The position numbers and the translations under genes are program-made. The notes beneath the pieces were generated by a model. The model was given only the letters and a program-made list of their open reading frames with translations, made no database searches and was not told where the DNA came from. Source: Leptolyngbya sp. FACHB-321 (GTDB lineage Bacteria > Cyanobacteriota > Cyanobacteriia > Leptolyngbyales > Leptolyngbyaceae). From it: a stretch of DNA of 64,000 bases. The stretch covers positions 1 to 64,000 of the forward strand of contig NZ_JACJPI010000076.1 in assembly GCF_014695975.1 (NCBI RefSeq). Reading direction: 5' to 3'. Positions 25,116 to 34,696 of this stretch are shown piece after piece; position 1 is the stretch's first letter; each line of letters begins with the position of its first letter.

Positions 25116-26570
25116 TTAGAGCGGTTTAGCCTGTGTTGGCAGAACGAGTGTAAACACACTGCCTTCATCCAGCTTGGATCGCACCGTAATGCTGCCGCCC
25201 ATTCCTTCTACTAGTGTTTTGACGATCGCCAGACCTAGTCCATGACCTCCAGCTGAGCGGGCACGCGCTTCATCCACCCGGTAGAAGCGTTCAAAAATGC
25301 GGCTCTGGTCCTGGAGCGGAATACCGACTCCTTGATCGCAAACCTGAACAATTGCCTGTTGCTGGGCGTGATCAACAATCAATTCAATCGGTTGGTCAAA
25401 ATCAGAATATTTCACCGCATTATCAATCAGGTTAATCAATACTTGTTTCAGACGATCGCGGTCTACGATTGCTAAAACGGGTTCTCTGATCTCCACTCGA
25501 ATCAAGCGATCACTAAATTTCTCTGTCATGTCAGCCAGCTCTGCAACCACGTCAGCCAGTATGACTGGCTCTAAGTGATAGTGCGTATAACTACTATCAG
25601 CTCGTGCTAGATCGAGCAGATCTTGCAGTAGGCGCACGGTGCGATCGGCCTCGGCGGCGGCCGTTTCTAAGGCTTCTTTTTGATAAGCGTTCAGGTTAGT
25701 ACTACGACGTAGTATGCTTTGCAAGTAGCCCAGCACAACGGTTAAGGGCGTGCGTAACTCGTGGGAGACATTGCTGACAAACTGTCGCTGCTGTTCCCAT
25801 GCCTCTGACAGCCGGGACAGCATCATATTAAACGTTTGTGCTAATGCTTTGACTTCGCTCGGAGCAGACCTCAATTGCAGTTTGGCTTTACTTAAATCGT
25901 CGGCTGAAATTGCTCCTGCCATATGGCTCATGTCCTGCAACGGTTGCAGTGATCGCCGAATTCGTAGGGCAATTGCCACCATTGTAAAAATAGTTGCCAG
26001 GGTGCAAACAGCAGCTAACCCTTGGACGGCGCTGATTAATTGCCGCTGAGCGGCTGTGACATCCTGCGCCATATAGACTTTACCCAAGAGTCTTCCTTTG
26101 GCGGTTACTGGTCCCTGATACAAAATGAGATACCGGCTACCCATCTGATAGACTTGGGGTTTGAGCGGCATCTCAGCGATCGACATCAACTCGTCCGTTG
26201 CCCTAAAGGATGAATGCGTTTCCGTTGATTCAGCGAGCACCTTTTTGCCATCCGTACTTTTAACCCAAATCGCTAATCCAGGCACCGACACATTATTGAT
26301 CGTCTTTTGCAGTCCAGCTTCAAGCGGCAACATTTCGCTGTAGAGTTCTACGTCGCGGGGAAACCGCGTTGCAATGTATTCCACGCTCTGAGTATGCGTT
26401 GTAATCAGAAGCTGCTGCATCTTCCAGCTTGTCCAGACAGCGACACTGCTCAAGCCCAGAATGGAGAGCAACGCGATTTCTACCGTTAAGCGAAATTGAA
26501 GCGAAGACGAGTCAAAATGCCTTTGCTTAACGTGACGGATTGCCCCCCAGAGCCTATGAATCAGTTGCAT
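25116..26570 (-). CDS. Membrane sensor histidine kinase (HAMP type)
   Basis: 484 aa. TM1 is at about 31-52 (IALLSILGLSSVAVWTSW), an extracytoplasmic domain spans about 53-180, and TM2 about 181-203 (AVQGLAAVCTLATIFTMVAI). Then come HAMP (about 205-258) and HisKA with His in FVSNVSHELRTPLTVVLGYL. The ATPase core has NLIDNAVKYS, VCDQGVGIP, FERFYRVDEARA and GGHGLGLAIV. It is the plausible partner of the OmpR-type regulator at 21956, and the intervening genes may be its targets. The external domain's ligand is unknown. Confidence 0.92.
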   Translation of the reverse strand: MQLIHRLWGAIRHVKQRHFDSSSLQFRLTVEIALLSILGLSSVAVWTSWKMQQLLITTHTQSVEYIATRFPRDVELYSEMLPLEAGLQKTINNVSVPGLAIWVKSTDGKKVLAESTETHSSFRATDELMSIAEMPLKPQVYQMGSRYLILYQGPVTAKGRLLGKVYMAQDVTAAQRQLISAVQGLAAVCTLATIFTMVAIALRIRRSLQPLQDMSHMAGAISADDLSKAKLQLRSAPSEVKALAQTFNMMLSRLSEAWEQQRQFVSNVSHELRTPLTVVLGYLQSILRRSTNLNAYQKEALETAAAEADRTVRLLQDLLDLARADSSYTHYHLEPVILADVVAELADMTEKFSDRLIRVEIREPVLAIVDRDRLKQVLINLIDNAVKYSDFDQPIELIVDHAQQQAIVQVCDQGVGIPLQDQSRIFERFYRVDEARARSAGGHGLGLAIVKTLVEGMGGSITVRSKLDEGSVFTLVLPTQAKPL

Positions 26571-26941
26571 TGGAACATCATTTCATTCCGTTCATTGGTC
26601 AATTGCTTGTGAATCCACACAATCAAGATGCTTGGTCAGCATCCTCACCAGTGCATTGATTGCGAGTGCGGATCGGTCAGTTCGCTCGTTACAACTATCC
26701 TACCGATGCCTTCCTGCAGGGTAACTATCTCCACTGTAGTCAAAACCCTTTACATAGCCTTAATAAGAACCTCACGGAAAGATGAGTTTTTGCTGAGAAA
26801 ACAGATTACCTAAAGGTGGGCTGCAATCTCAAGCTCTAATCAAATTCTCAGGCAGAGCTCAGATTGCCTACATAGGATGAAGCTCAATAAACGACTCGAT
26901 GTTCTATCTGGTGCCGTTAATCACGTTCATTAAAAGCACGT
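26571..26941. other. Intergenic, no gene seen
   Basis: 371 bases between the divergent sensor kinase and DMT transporter genes. No supported gene; promoters for both must lie here. Confidence 0.5.
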
Positions 26942-28036
26942 ATGATGCACTTTGCGAGGCAAGTGAGGCACCCTTCTATGCAACCAGCGACAGAACCGAG
27001 CCAGCGTATCAACCGCACGCCTGGACAAGCGTACCTTTGGCTAGCGGTGCTAATCTTTGGCGCTTCTAGTGCTGTTACCCGCAAGATCACAGAAATTGGG
27101 GCTCAACACTTCGTTGGTGGGCAGAATCCCATCTCCTTATGCAATGTTTTGTTTGTCGGCAATCTCTGTGCACTAGTGGTGCTGCTGCTGCTTCATAGGC
27201 GACACTGGAACCGCAGGACATTAGGGCAATTAGCCAGGCGGGAATGGGTCAGCTTGGCTATGGTTGCAATTTTATCGGGCGCCTTGGCTCCTGGCTTAAT
27301 CTTTCAGGCATTGGCGTTAATTCCAGTAACCAATGTCGTTTTAGTGAGTCGATTGGAACCGCCAGTCACGCTCGCGCTATCCCTCTGGCTCTTACGAGAG
27401 CGAGTGAATCGTTGGGAAAGCATGGGAGCAATCGCGGCTTTTATCGGTGTGGCCTTAACCATTCTGCTTCAACCCGCAAAGGAACCCTTGATGCAAATGG
27501 GCAACTTCCACATCGGTTTGGGGGAGCTATTAGCCATCTTGGGCGCAGTCGCCTTAGCCATCTCTACAATTATTGGCAAAAAGCGGCTTTCTAAAGTACC
27601 GCTCGGCATCTATAGCACTGTTCGGACGGGACTAGGAACCCTGATCTTTTTCATTGCTGCCTTAGCGCTTTACGGTCAGGATCATTTTGCCGGTGTGTTC
27701 TCCCCGTTTCTGTGGCAGTGGATGCTGCTGTACGGCATCATTATTGTAGTCGTGGGGCAATCGTTCTGGATTGCGGGCTTGCGAGCCTCATCCGTTTCTA
27801 CTGCATCCCTGATTGGCTCTTTTGTGCCGCTTGCAGGCATTCTAGCGGCCTATTTAATTTTGGGTGAAGTGCCCACACGCGCCCATTACATCGGTGGGGG
27901 CGTCATTTTGCTGGGTTTGCTTCTCAGTCAGGTAGGCATTCAGCACCAGACCGCTCGTAGGGTTGCCATGACCAGAGTGACCGCTGCTCCGGCAGAGCAG
28001 GCGATCGAAGCCAGAATGGGATTCAAAGGCATTTAA
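26942..28036 (+). CDS. EamA/DMT-family transporter
   Basis: 364 aa with ten hydrophobic helices in two EamA repeats (about 30-160 and 185-325). Landmarks are YLWLAVLIFGASSAVTRKI in the first helix, LIPVTNVVLVSRLEPPVTLA and ASSVSTASLIGSFVPLAGIL, with GEVPTRAHYIGGGVILLGL near the end. Such proteins export metabolites or amino acids; the substrate cannot be told. The start is one of two adjacent Met codons (26942 or 26945). Single gene. Confidence 0.88.
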   Translation: MMHFARQVRHPSMQPATEPSQRINRTPGQAYLWLAVLIFGASSAVTRKITEIGAQHFVGGQNPISLCNVLFVGNLCALVVLLLLHRRHWNRRTLGQLARREWVSLAMVAILSGALAPGLIFQALALIPVTNVVLVSRLEPPVTLALSLWLLRERVNRWESMGAIAAFIGVALTILLQPAKEPLMQMGNFHIGLGELLAILGAVALAISTIIGKKRLSKVPLGIYSTVRTGLGTLIFFIAALALYGQDHFAGVFSPFLWQWMLLYGIIIVVVGQSFWIAGLRASSVSTASLIGSFVPLAGILAAYLILGEVPTRAHYIGGGVILLGLLLSQVGIQHQTARRVAMTRVTAAPAEQAIEARMGFKGI

Positions 28037-28143
28037 GGTTGTAACTTTACGAACAGTGAAGCAATCACTAAGAAGGCTTTCTTTTTTAAAAGTCAAAAGA
28101 GAAAATCTAGATTAATTTCAGTTCTTCTGACCGCTGAGCCGTT

Positions 28144-30363
28144 ATGGTAGCGATTCCTGGTTACCAGATGTTCGAGAAACTCTGCAAAAGCTCTAGAGCT
28201 CTGCTCTACCGGGCACAGCGTGACTCAGGTCAGACAACGGTAGCGCTTGATTTAGCAGCCCTGATGAAAGCATCGCAAGCTCTATCAGATGAGATTGTGC
28301 TGGACAAACTCTTGGCAAAATTGCTGGTCATCTTCATGGAGAGCGCTGGAGCTCAACGAGGATGCTTGCTTTTAGAACGCAATGGCGTCTTACAGATCGA
28401 AGCGGAATCAAATGTAGAGTCAAAGACTCTTTCAGTTTCACACGTTTCCATGACCAGTGAATTTGGACGCGATCGGCTTGCTTGGGCGATCGTCCACTAT
28501 GTCGCTCGTACTCAGGAAAACGTTGTCCTTAATCATGTAACCCAGGACGACCGCTTTAATCAGGATGCTTACATCCTTAAGCATCAGCCCAAAGCAATTC
28601 TTTGCGCTCCACTCCTCCATCAAGGAAAACGATCTGGCATTCTGTATTTAGAAAACAACTTAACCTTCAATGCGTTTACACCCGAACGTTTCAAGGTTTT
28701 GCAGGTTCTCTCAACCCAAGCAGCCATTTCGATCGACAACGCCCGACTCTATAGCGAGTTGGAGTTGCGGGTTCAAGAACGAACCGCAGCACTCACGCAG
28801 ACTAACGAGCGCCTCCAGGCTGAAATTTTAGAGCGCCAGCGATCAGAACAAACGCTGCAGATGATTGTGGAGGGAACCGCTTCCGTCATTGGCGTTGATT
28901 TCTTCCGCTCGCTGGTGCGCTCTCTGGCTCAAGCTCTTAATGTTCGCTACGCCTTCATCAGCGAATGCGTGGATGCTGCACCGACTCGTGTGCGTAGCTT
29001 TGCCTTTTGGGAGGGAGACGAGTTTGGCGATGCCTTTGAATACGATTTGCCTGGCACACCCTGTGAGCGCATTATCAACAGCAAAGGTTGCCAATGTTTC
29101 TCAGATCAGATTCAGTCTCTCTTTCCTGAGGATCAAGACCTAAAGGACATGCAGGTCCAAAGTTACGCTGGCATTGCCCTACTAGACTCAAGCGGCAACC
29201 TTCTGGGACATCTAGCAGTGCTGGATGATCAACCTCTAGAAAACGAATCTCGCACTCATGCCGTACTGGAGATTTTTGCAGCACGTGCAGCGGCTGAGAT
29301 GGAGCGCAAACAAGCAGAAGATGCCCTGCGAGTTTCTGAAACTAAGTTTTCTACCGCCTTCCGATCGTCTCCCGATGCCATGACTATCAGCACACTCAAG
29401 GATGGCTGCTACATCGAAGTCAATCACAGTTGTCTAGTCATGTTGGGCTACAGCCACGAGGAGATGATTGGACACAGTGCCTTAGAGTTGGGAGTTTGGG
29501 CAACACTAGAGGATCGAAACACCATTCAGCAACGTCTGCAAGCACACGGCAGCGTGACCAATCTAGAGACTAAACTTCGCAGAAAATCAGGGGCAAGCTT
29601 TCCAGTTCTCTTTTCAGCCGAGGTGATCCTTCTAGAAGATGAGCCCTGCCTGCTGGCAGTAACGGCTGACATTACGATGCTGAAGCAGGCTGAAAAAGCC
29701 TTGGAGCGGTTAGCCGAGATCGGTGAACTTGCTGCGATGATTGTCCATGAAGTGCGAAATCCCTTGACAACGATTTCAATGGGCTTAAACGCCTTTAAGA
29801 AACTACAACTCTCGGAGCGCTTTCAAGAGTATCTTTCTCTGTCACTGGATGAAGCAGACCGTCTGCAACGGTTGTTAGATCAAATTCTGCTCTATGCCAG
29901 ACCACAAACGCTCCAGCGATCGCACTTAGAGCTAAACAGCTTCATCGCCAGCAGCTTGAGCACATTAAAAACACCCCCTGCCGCTTTGGGCAAACACTTG
30001 AAACTGATTGCTGCCACTGCACCGGTGACGGTCTTAGCGGATAGGGATAAGTTAAAACAGGTATTGATCAATCTAGTCACCAATGCTTGTGAAGCGGTGG
30101 CTGTAGGAGAAACCATCACAGTTCGCGTTCAGGTGATCGAGCATGACCAAATTTGCATTCAAATTCACAATGGTGGCGTACCCATTCCTGTCGAATTTTT
30201 GCCAAACCTAACCAAGCCCTTTTTTAGCACCAAAGCAAGTGGAACGGGTCTAGGGCTAGCGATCGTGAAACGCATTGTCGAAGCCCACGATGGAGAACTC
30301 CGCATTGAATCCTTGGCAGCGACTGGAACAACTGTGAGCGTGCAGTTGCCTCTAACCCATTAA
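28144..30363 (+). CDS. GAF-PAS histidine kinase, shortened form of a multi-sensor Ser/Thr-His kinase
   Basis: 739 aa. The first 35 or so residues (MVAIPGYQMFEKLCKSSRAL) match the start of the Ser/Thr kinase domain of the very large cyanobacterial kinase-AAA-GAF-His kinase proteins. The next residues (LAALMKASQALSDEIVLDKL) match the segment just before their GAF domain. The kinase core, ATPase and helical repeats that normally lie between are missing. What remains is GAF 1 (about 50-205), a coiled coil, a second GAF-like region (about 240-385), PAS (about 395-510), HisKA with MIVHEVRNPLTTIS, and an ATPase domain (LVTNACEAV, GTGLGLAIV). The frame is intact and could give a working sensor kinase. 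Confidence 0.85.
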   Translation: MVAIPGYQMFEKLCKSSRALLYRAQRDSGQTTVALDLAALMKASQALSDEIVLDKLLAKLLVIFMESAGAQRGCLLLERNGVLQIEAESNVESKTLSVSHVSMTSEFGRDRLAWAIVHYVARTQENVVLNHVTQDDRFNQDAYILKHQPKAILCAPLLHQGKRSGILYLENNLTFNAFTPERFKVLQVLSTQAAISIDNARLYSELELRVQERTAALTQTNERLQAEILERQRSEQTLQMIVEGTASVIGVDFFRSLVRSLAQALNVRYAFISECVDAAPTRVRSFAFWEGDEFGDAFEYDLPGTPCERIINSKGCQCFSDQIQSLFPEDQDLKDMQVQSYAGIALLDSSGNLLGHLAVLDDQPLENESRTHAVLEIFAARAAAEMERKQAEDALRVSETKFSTAFRSSPDAMTISTLKDGCYIEVNHSCLVMLGYSHEEMIGHSALELGVWATLEDRNTIQQRLQAHGSVTNLETKLRRKSGASFPVLFSAEVILLEDEPCLLAVTADITMLKQAEKALERLAEIGELAAMIVHEVRNPLTTISMGLNAFKKLQLSERFQEYLSLSLDEADRLQRLLDQILLYARPQTLQRSHLELNSFIASSLSTLKTPPAALGKHLKLIAATAPVTVLADRDKLKQVLINLVTNACEAVAVGETITVRVQVIEHDQICIQIHNGGVPIPVEFLPNLTKPFFSTKASGTGLGLAIVKRIVEAHDGELRIESLAATGTTVSVQLPLTH

Positions 30364-30607
30364 CCTTCTCAAGTTGAAGGCCCCTAAACTCTGTATTCTT
30401 CTTTAACGGCAAAGGAATCTTGAGACTCTTGACTGGCTCAGCTAAAAGATGAGTGTTTGTTGAGGAAGAATTAAAAACCTTCTCATCGCAATATCAGCAT
30501 TTTAGAGCCAACTTTCTACACACCTATCATCTTGCGATCGCCTGCTTCCAGCAAAATTGATCGTGCATTCATGAAGCACAATTGATCTTAAATGCAGGAG
30601 ATTTTGG

Positions 30608-31135
30608 ATGAAATTGAACCGTTGGCTCGTCTTTAGCCTAGTTTCTCTCGCTCTCGTCGGTTGTGCCGGAGGATCTGAGACCAAACAAGCGGCTGAAAAG
30701 ACTGCTCCTGTAACCACGAGTGCTCCTGCACCAACCCAGGTCGAGACTACAGCCCAAGCAGCAAACGCTGCAAAATCAGCAACTGTTAAGTCTGGTAGCT
30801 TTGTGTCTGGAGAACACCCCACTCAGGGAAGCGTTCGGCTTGTCGACGAGAATGGCAAAACCTTTCTAGAACTCGATCAGGCATTCAAAACCTCCAACAT
30901 GGGACCGGATCTGGTTGTCATTTTGCATCGCTCCAGTGATGTGTTAGGTTCAACCCAGCCACCTGCCTATGCCTTGAAAGAGGGTGATTATACGCTTCTG
31001 GCACCGCTACAAAAATTTAGTGGTGCTCAACGGTATGCCATTCCTGCAACCGTCAACCTATCAAGCTACCAATCTGTGGCTATTTGGTGTCGTAAATTCA
31101 ACGCCACCTTTGGTGCTGCCAAACTGATGCGTTAA
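30608..31135 (+). CDS. DM13-domain lipoprotein
   Basis: 175 aa. The signal sequence ends in a lipobox, SLALVGCAGG, with the lipidated Cys near residue 19, followed by a low-complexity Ala/Thr/Pro linker to about 60. The DM13 domain (about 65-174) has GSFVSGEHPTQGSVRLV, NMGPDLVVILHRS and YQSVAIWCRKFNATFGAA. DM13 domains are proposed to carry redox or electron-transfer functions with a conserved Cys; here that would be the Cys of WCRKF. It is anchored outside the cytoplasmic membrane. GCAGGAG precedes the ATG. Confidence 0.85.
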   Translation: MKLNRWLVFSLVSLALVGCAGGSETKQAAEKTAPVTTSAPAPTQVETTAQAANAAKSATVKSGSFVSGEHPTQGSVRLVDENGKTFLELDQAFKTSNMGPDLVVILHRSSDVLGSTQPPAYALKEGDYTLLAPLQKFSGAQRYAIPATVNLSSYQSVAIWCRKFNATFGAAKLMR

Positions 31136-31317
31136 TGTCACGCCCCTCAGTTGCAGTTAAGCCTGGTTTGAAACTGTCTTGATTGCAGGTTTGACGGTTT
31201 ATGATTGCAGGCTGCTACAGTTAACCTTTGTCACAAGACCGACTAACTTTGTCAGTCGGCTCCCATCAGATTGTAAGCTGGCTGGCACTAAACACAAACG
31301 ACCACAGCTCACGACCC

Positions 31318-31788
31318 CTAAGCGGACAGTGCTTTGCGGAAAACAAGCTTGTCTGCCCCTTCAGCGTAGAACTCGCGGATACGCGCTTCCTCGTTGTAAC
31401 CGTGCTTGCGATAAAACGCTCGCGCAGGCTCAAAGTCTGGTGTACCCGCAGTCTCAACCAGTAAGAGCCGCGCCCCTCGCGCTGCCAAAGTCTGCTCCAC
31501 CAAGAGCAATAACTTTGCACCGCGTCCTTGCCTTTGATACTGAGGGTGAACACCAATTAACTGGAGGTTCCATGTCCCACTAGTCATACGTTCCGGTTCG
31601 CAATACGCTAATCCCACCAGTCCGTCAGCCGCATCGGTCAACCAAAAGGGACAAGTGTCGCCCGCTTGACTGAACGAAGCGGTCAACAGCTGACGCAACT
31701 CCTCGAGTCGGTCGGGCGCAAAGAGTGCTACAGAACTGGCTAAGGCAAGCAGTGCCTCTGTATCCTCCGGTGTGATGGGGCGAATCAT
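31318..31788 (-). CDS. GNAT-family N-acetyltransferase
   Basis: 156 aa. Motif A is VHPQYQRQGRGAKLLLLVEQ (the Q/R-x-x-G-x-G/A acetyl-CoA loop), followed by ARGARLLLVETAGT and FYRKHGYNEEARI. It transfers an acetyl group to a small molecule or protein amine. It is divergent from the TetR gene at 31915 with paired operator-like sites between, so it is probably that regulator's target. Confidence 0.88.
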   Translation of the reverse strand: MIRPITPEDTEALLALASSVALFAPDRLEELRQLLTASFSQAGDTCPFWLTDAADGLVGLAYCEPERMTSGTWNLQLIGVHPQYQRQGRGAKLLLLVEQTLAARGARLLLVETAGTPDFEPARAFYRKHGYNEEARIREFYAEGADKLVFRKALSA

Positions 31789-31818
31789 CGCCCACTCCAG
31801 GTGTATAAAAGCCTGAAC

Positions 31819-31862
31819 ATAACAACTGTTGTGACGTTACAGAAGAATATAACAACAGTTAT
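31819..31862. promoter_or_regulatory. Two operator-like sites spaced exactly 30 bp
   Basis: ATAACAACTGTTGT at 31819-31832 and ATAACAACAGTTAT at 31849-31862 share ATAACAAC and are each palindromic (AACAAC/GTTGT and ATAAC/GTTAT). Start-to-start distance is 30 bp, about three helical turns. They lie between the divergent GNAT (start 31788) and TetR (start 31915) genes, fitting TetR auto- and target regulation. Confidence 0.6.
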
Positions 31863-31914
31863 GATCAGTAGTCAAGCGGCTTGTTTGAAGTGGGCCTGCA
31901 TACTAGGGAGAGCG

Positions 31915-32499
31915 ATGAGTTATGACGAGCGTCGGCTTGAAGTCGCGCAGGCCGCCTGGCGGGTCATTGTCCGTGAAGGCTTAGACCGTACCAGTATGCG
32001 GGCGATCGCGCAGGAACTTGGCACTTCCACTGGGGTTGTGACCCACTACTTTCGCGATAAAGAAGCACTCATTTTGTTTGCCCTCGAACGCGTGTTTGAA
32101 AACACCCTAGCGGCGATGCAAGCCAAGGCTCAGGAACAGCAAGGCCTTGCTCAGCTAGAACAGATGCTGCTGACGGCACTGCCGCTGGAGGGCAGTGACC
32201 AAGCCGACTGGAAAGTCTGGGTGGCGTTTTTGGGCTATTCGACCGGTCGCGAACCTTTAGTCCAGGAGCACCAAAAACGCTATGCCGTTTTACGCCAAAT
32301 GCTGGCTCAAGTGTTAGCCGACTTGCAAGCAGCAAAGCTGATTCGAGCGGAGCTTGATGTCATGCTTGAAGCGAATGCACTCATTGCCTTCGTCGATGGC
32401 ATTGGCACTGGCCTTGTTATCTGTCCTGAGCAATTTTCGGCAGAGCAACAACAATATCTGGTGCGGCGACAGATCAAGGCGTTACTGGCACCCTCTTGA
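31915..32499 (+). CDS. TetR-family regulator
   Basis: 194 aa from the ATG at 31915, which has AGGGAGAG just upstream; the frame is open back to 31801, but that would run translation through the operators. The HTH is TSMRAIAQELGTSTGVVTHYF, here with FRDKEALILFALERVF following. The C-terminal helical domain (65-194) resembles BetI/TetR_C-type regulators. The regulated gene is probably the divergent acetyltransferase. Confidence 0.85.
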   Translation: MSYDERRLEVAQAAWRVIVREGLDRTSMRAIAQELGTSTGVVTHYFRDKEALILFALERVFENTLAAMQAKAQEQQGLAQLEQMLLTALPLEGSDQADWKVWVAFLGYSTGREPLVQEHQKRYAVLRQMLAQVLADLQAAKLIRAELDVMLEANALIAFVDGIGTGLVICPEQFSAEQQQYLVRRQIKALLAPS

Positions 32500-32969
32500 A
32501 CACCAACTAATCAGCGTTAAATGACTGCTACCACCTGTCAGCGAAGCTAGCTCACTAAACACAGGCAGAAACTTGCTGTCTCTCTCTAATCACTGACTGG
32601 ACTAGAACTGACCTCTATCACCATTCGGTGGTAGTCTACAACATTGATGCCTTCGTTCCTGTTGGCTCCTCTGCACAAGCTAGAATGCCGCTGCTGACGT
32701 TGATTAGCAGCGGCTGGCAGCACATCACCAAGCGACTCGAAAGTAGAACTGCTACTGTGTCAGGCTTCTAATGGTTGTGCTAGTTTTGAGAGAGTTCAGC
32801 AGCAGCAGTGCCAGCAGAGCATTAGCCATGCTGAGTCAGAGGCACCTTAGAATCAACAGAGCCAGAGCTGACTCGGTCACTGTTGGCTGTAGCTGACCTT
32901 GCCCCTGAGTGCAGCGTCTGCAGCGTCTGCGACTACCGGGACCGGGCTGTGAGGCAGACAGCACACTGA
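32500..32969. other. Gene-poor stretch
   Basis: 470 bases with no frame of coding character. A short tandem GCAGCGTCT occurs near 32922-32938. Confidence 0.4.
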
Positions 32970-33392
32970 AGCAGCGCCGCACTCAAAGCTGATGACAGGC
33001 AGTATCTACAAGCTTACGAAGAAACTGACAACGGGCGGTTGCTTGAAATTTATCGTTTTACCCAGTCGCCACCGGGTGTCGTGACTGCTTCTTCCCTTGC
33101 CGACAGGGTCAATGGCTACGAATTATCTAGCCGGTTTGACTATCGCACTTAGGAGTCGTTGAGTCAGTCCGGGTTGCTTAGCGGGGCGACCACTCTCGAG
33201 TACGCGTCGGCACTTGCAGCAGTCAGAGCGTATTGTGATCATGAGGCAGCAGCCTTAGCGCAACGTGGCGACGAACCACTGGCACTCCCGCTCACTGACC
33301 GCGAAGCGAAGACCTTGCTACATGCCCGACGTGCCACGCCGGGGCAGGAGCGCCTTGCAACGCGCGAAGTGCATGATCGCCTGGACGCTTGA
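32970..33392 (+). pseudogene. Unidentified coding remnant with an in-frame TAG
   Basis: One frame reads DDRQYLQAYEETDNGRLLEI, then SSLADRVNGYELSSRFDYRT, TAG (33150-33152), then ESLSQSGLLSGATTLEYASA and LALPLTDREAKTLLHARR to the stop at 33392. Both halves have protein-like composition in the same frame. There is no good start codon at the 5' side, where a stop lies near 32966. I cannot name the family. Probably the tail of a decayed gene; chance open frame is possible. Confidence 0.4.
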
Positions 33393-34696
33393 CTGCAAGC
33401 ACCAGTGGCGGCTGAAGATGCCAAGCACAATCCAGACCTAACCTGTTGCGCCTTCGAGTGTCCGCTGGGTAGTGCGCCTAGGCTTTCTCTAGGACGGCTT
33501 GCCCTCAATCGGCAACAGCGGTTGTCTCAACCAGTCGTCGGCTCAAGGGGGTTGGCAGCGATTCAGGTAAAAATGGACCATTGACTAATTTTCCTCAGGT
33601 TTTGCGCGCTGAAACCCTCATGCTTCCGCCCCTTACCAGAATTTTTATTAGAAAGTAGCAAGCACTGAAAGTCGGTCTAGATGGAGGTTTCAAATAAATA
33701 GTTCATTTTGCAGCGAATCGTTACTAGACCTCCGATTGAACTAGGGTTTCGCTACTGCCTCTAAAGGCGACATTAAGGACAAGCTTAAGATAAGTTTTTA
33801 GTAAAGCTTTGGACCAAGAATGTAAAGTTTTTAAGAAGTATGCGGTCTATATTTATGACGATGAAAAAATATCCTGTAACTTGATACTGAGGCTTATACA
33901 TTTCTAGGATTTATCGCTTCCAAGCGGCTGAAAGGGGATTCAAAGAAGCTTCCCTTCAGGATGTGTGAGCAGATAATTTCAAAGGTAACAAGTGGTAAAT
34001 GCTTGCTAAAGTCATAGGTTAGTATTTCGCCATTTGTAAAGGTCTCTTTTGAGAAGCGGGTTAGCCAAAGCCCAAACCGTTGCCAAAAACGTAAGAGAGG
34101 CTTTTGTCATGTTTCATTCAAACAACCGCAGCTATTTCTTCTTAGCAAACCGCTACAAGCTTTTGCTCAAGGGTGTTTTGTTTTTTACTCCTGAGCTAGT
34201 GATTAACCTGGTGAATGCGGTGAGAATTCCAGGTGGTTTAACTCCCCCTTGAGCGGAGAGGGACTAGGGCGCTTCTGAGCGAATTGAAAGACAATGTGTT
34301 CTTGCCAAGGTAGGACTCAATCTACTGCTTGTCTTTCAATCAAAGCAGCAAGGCTACCAGTCAGGTGTTTTCTAGCAGGGAAAAGACCATAAGGGCGCTT
34401 GCTTCAGCCCAGCTCGTTGACTCAGCCTTTACCTCGGCTGAGCCTAATCCCTCTAGGCAAAAGTATTCTTAGCTCAGAAAGCTCCTTAAAACTTTCTGCC
34501 TTATCACTGCTTACGCTTTGTCTTAAGTGCCTGACAATCCAGGTGCATGAAGCTGCTTACAGCAATGCGTTGTTGCGTCAAGCAACGCTTTTCTGATCTC
34601 AGATTGAGGCACTTGTAAAAGCTCACACTCAGTTGACTGGACTCTTCGTCACCAGTTGGCTCTGTTATGGCAACCACCTTTTTGGAGTGATGAACA
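33393..34696. other. 1.3-kb stretch without a supported gene, rich in small hairpins
   Basis: A 67-codon frame at 34049-34252 ends [15 protein letters not shown] but has no further support. From about 34250 to 34600 there are several stem-loops: the perfect 12-bp pair at 34283-34340, CTCAGCC/GGCTGAG near 34419-34442, and CGTTG/CAACG followed by CTTTT near 34568-34592. A non-coding RNA or leader region upstream of the acyltransferase gene is possible but unproven. Confidence 0.35.
34283..34340. repeat. Perfect 12-bp inverted repeat
   Basis: ATTGAAAGACAA at 34283-34294 pairs exactly with TTGTCTTTCAAT at 34329-34340 across 34 nt. Confidence 0.4.
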
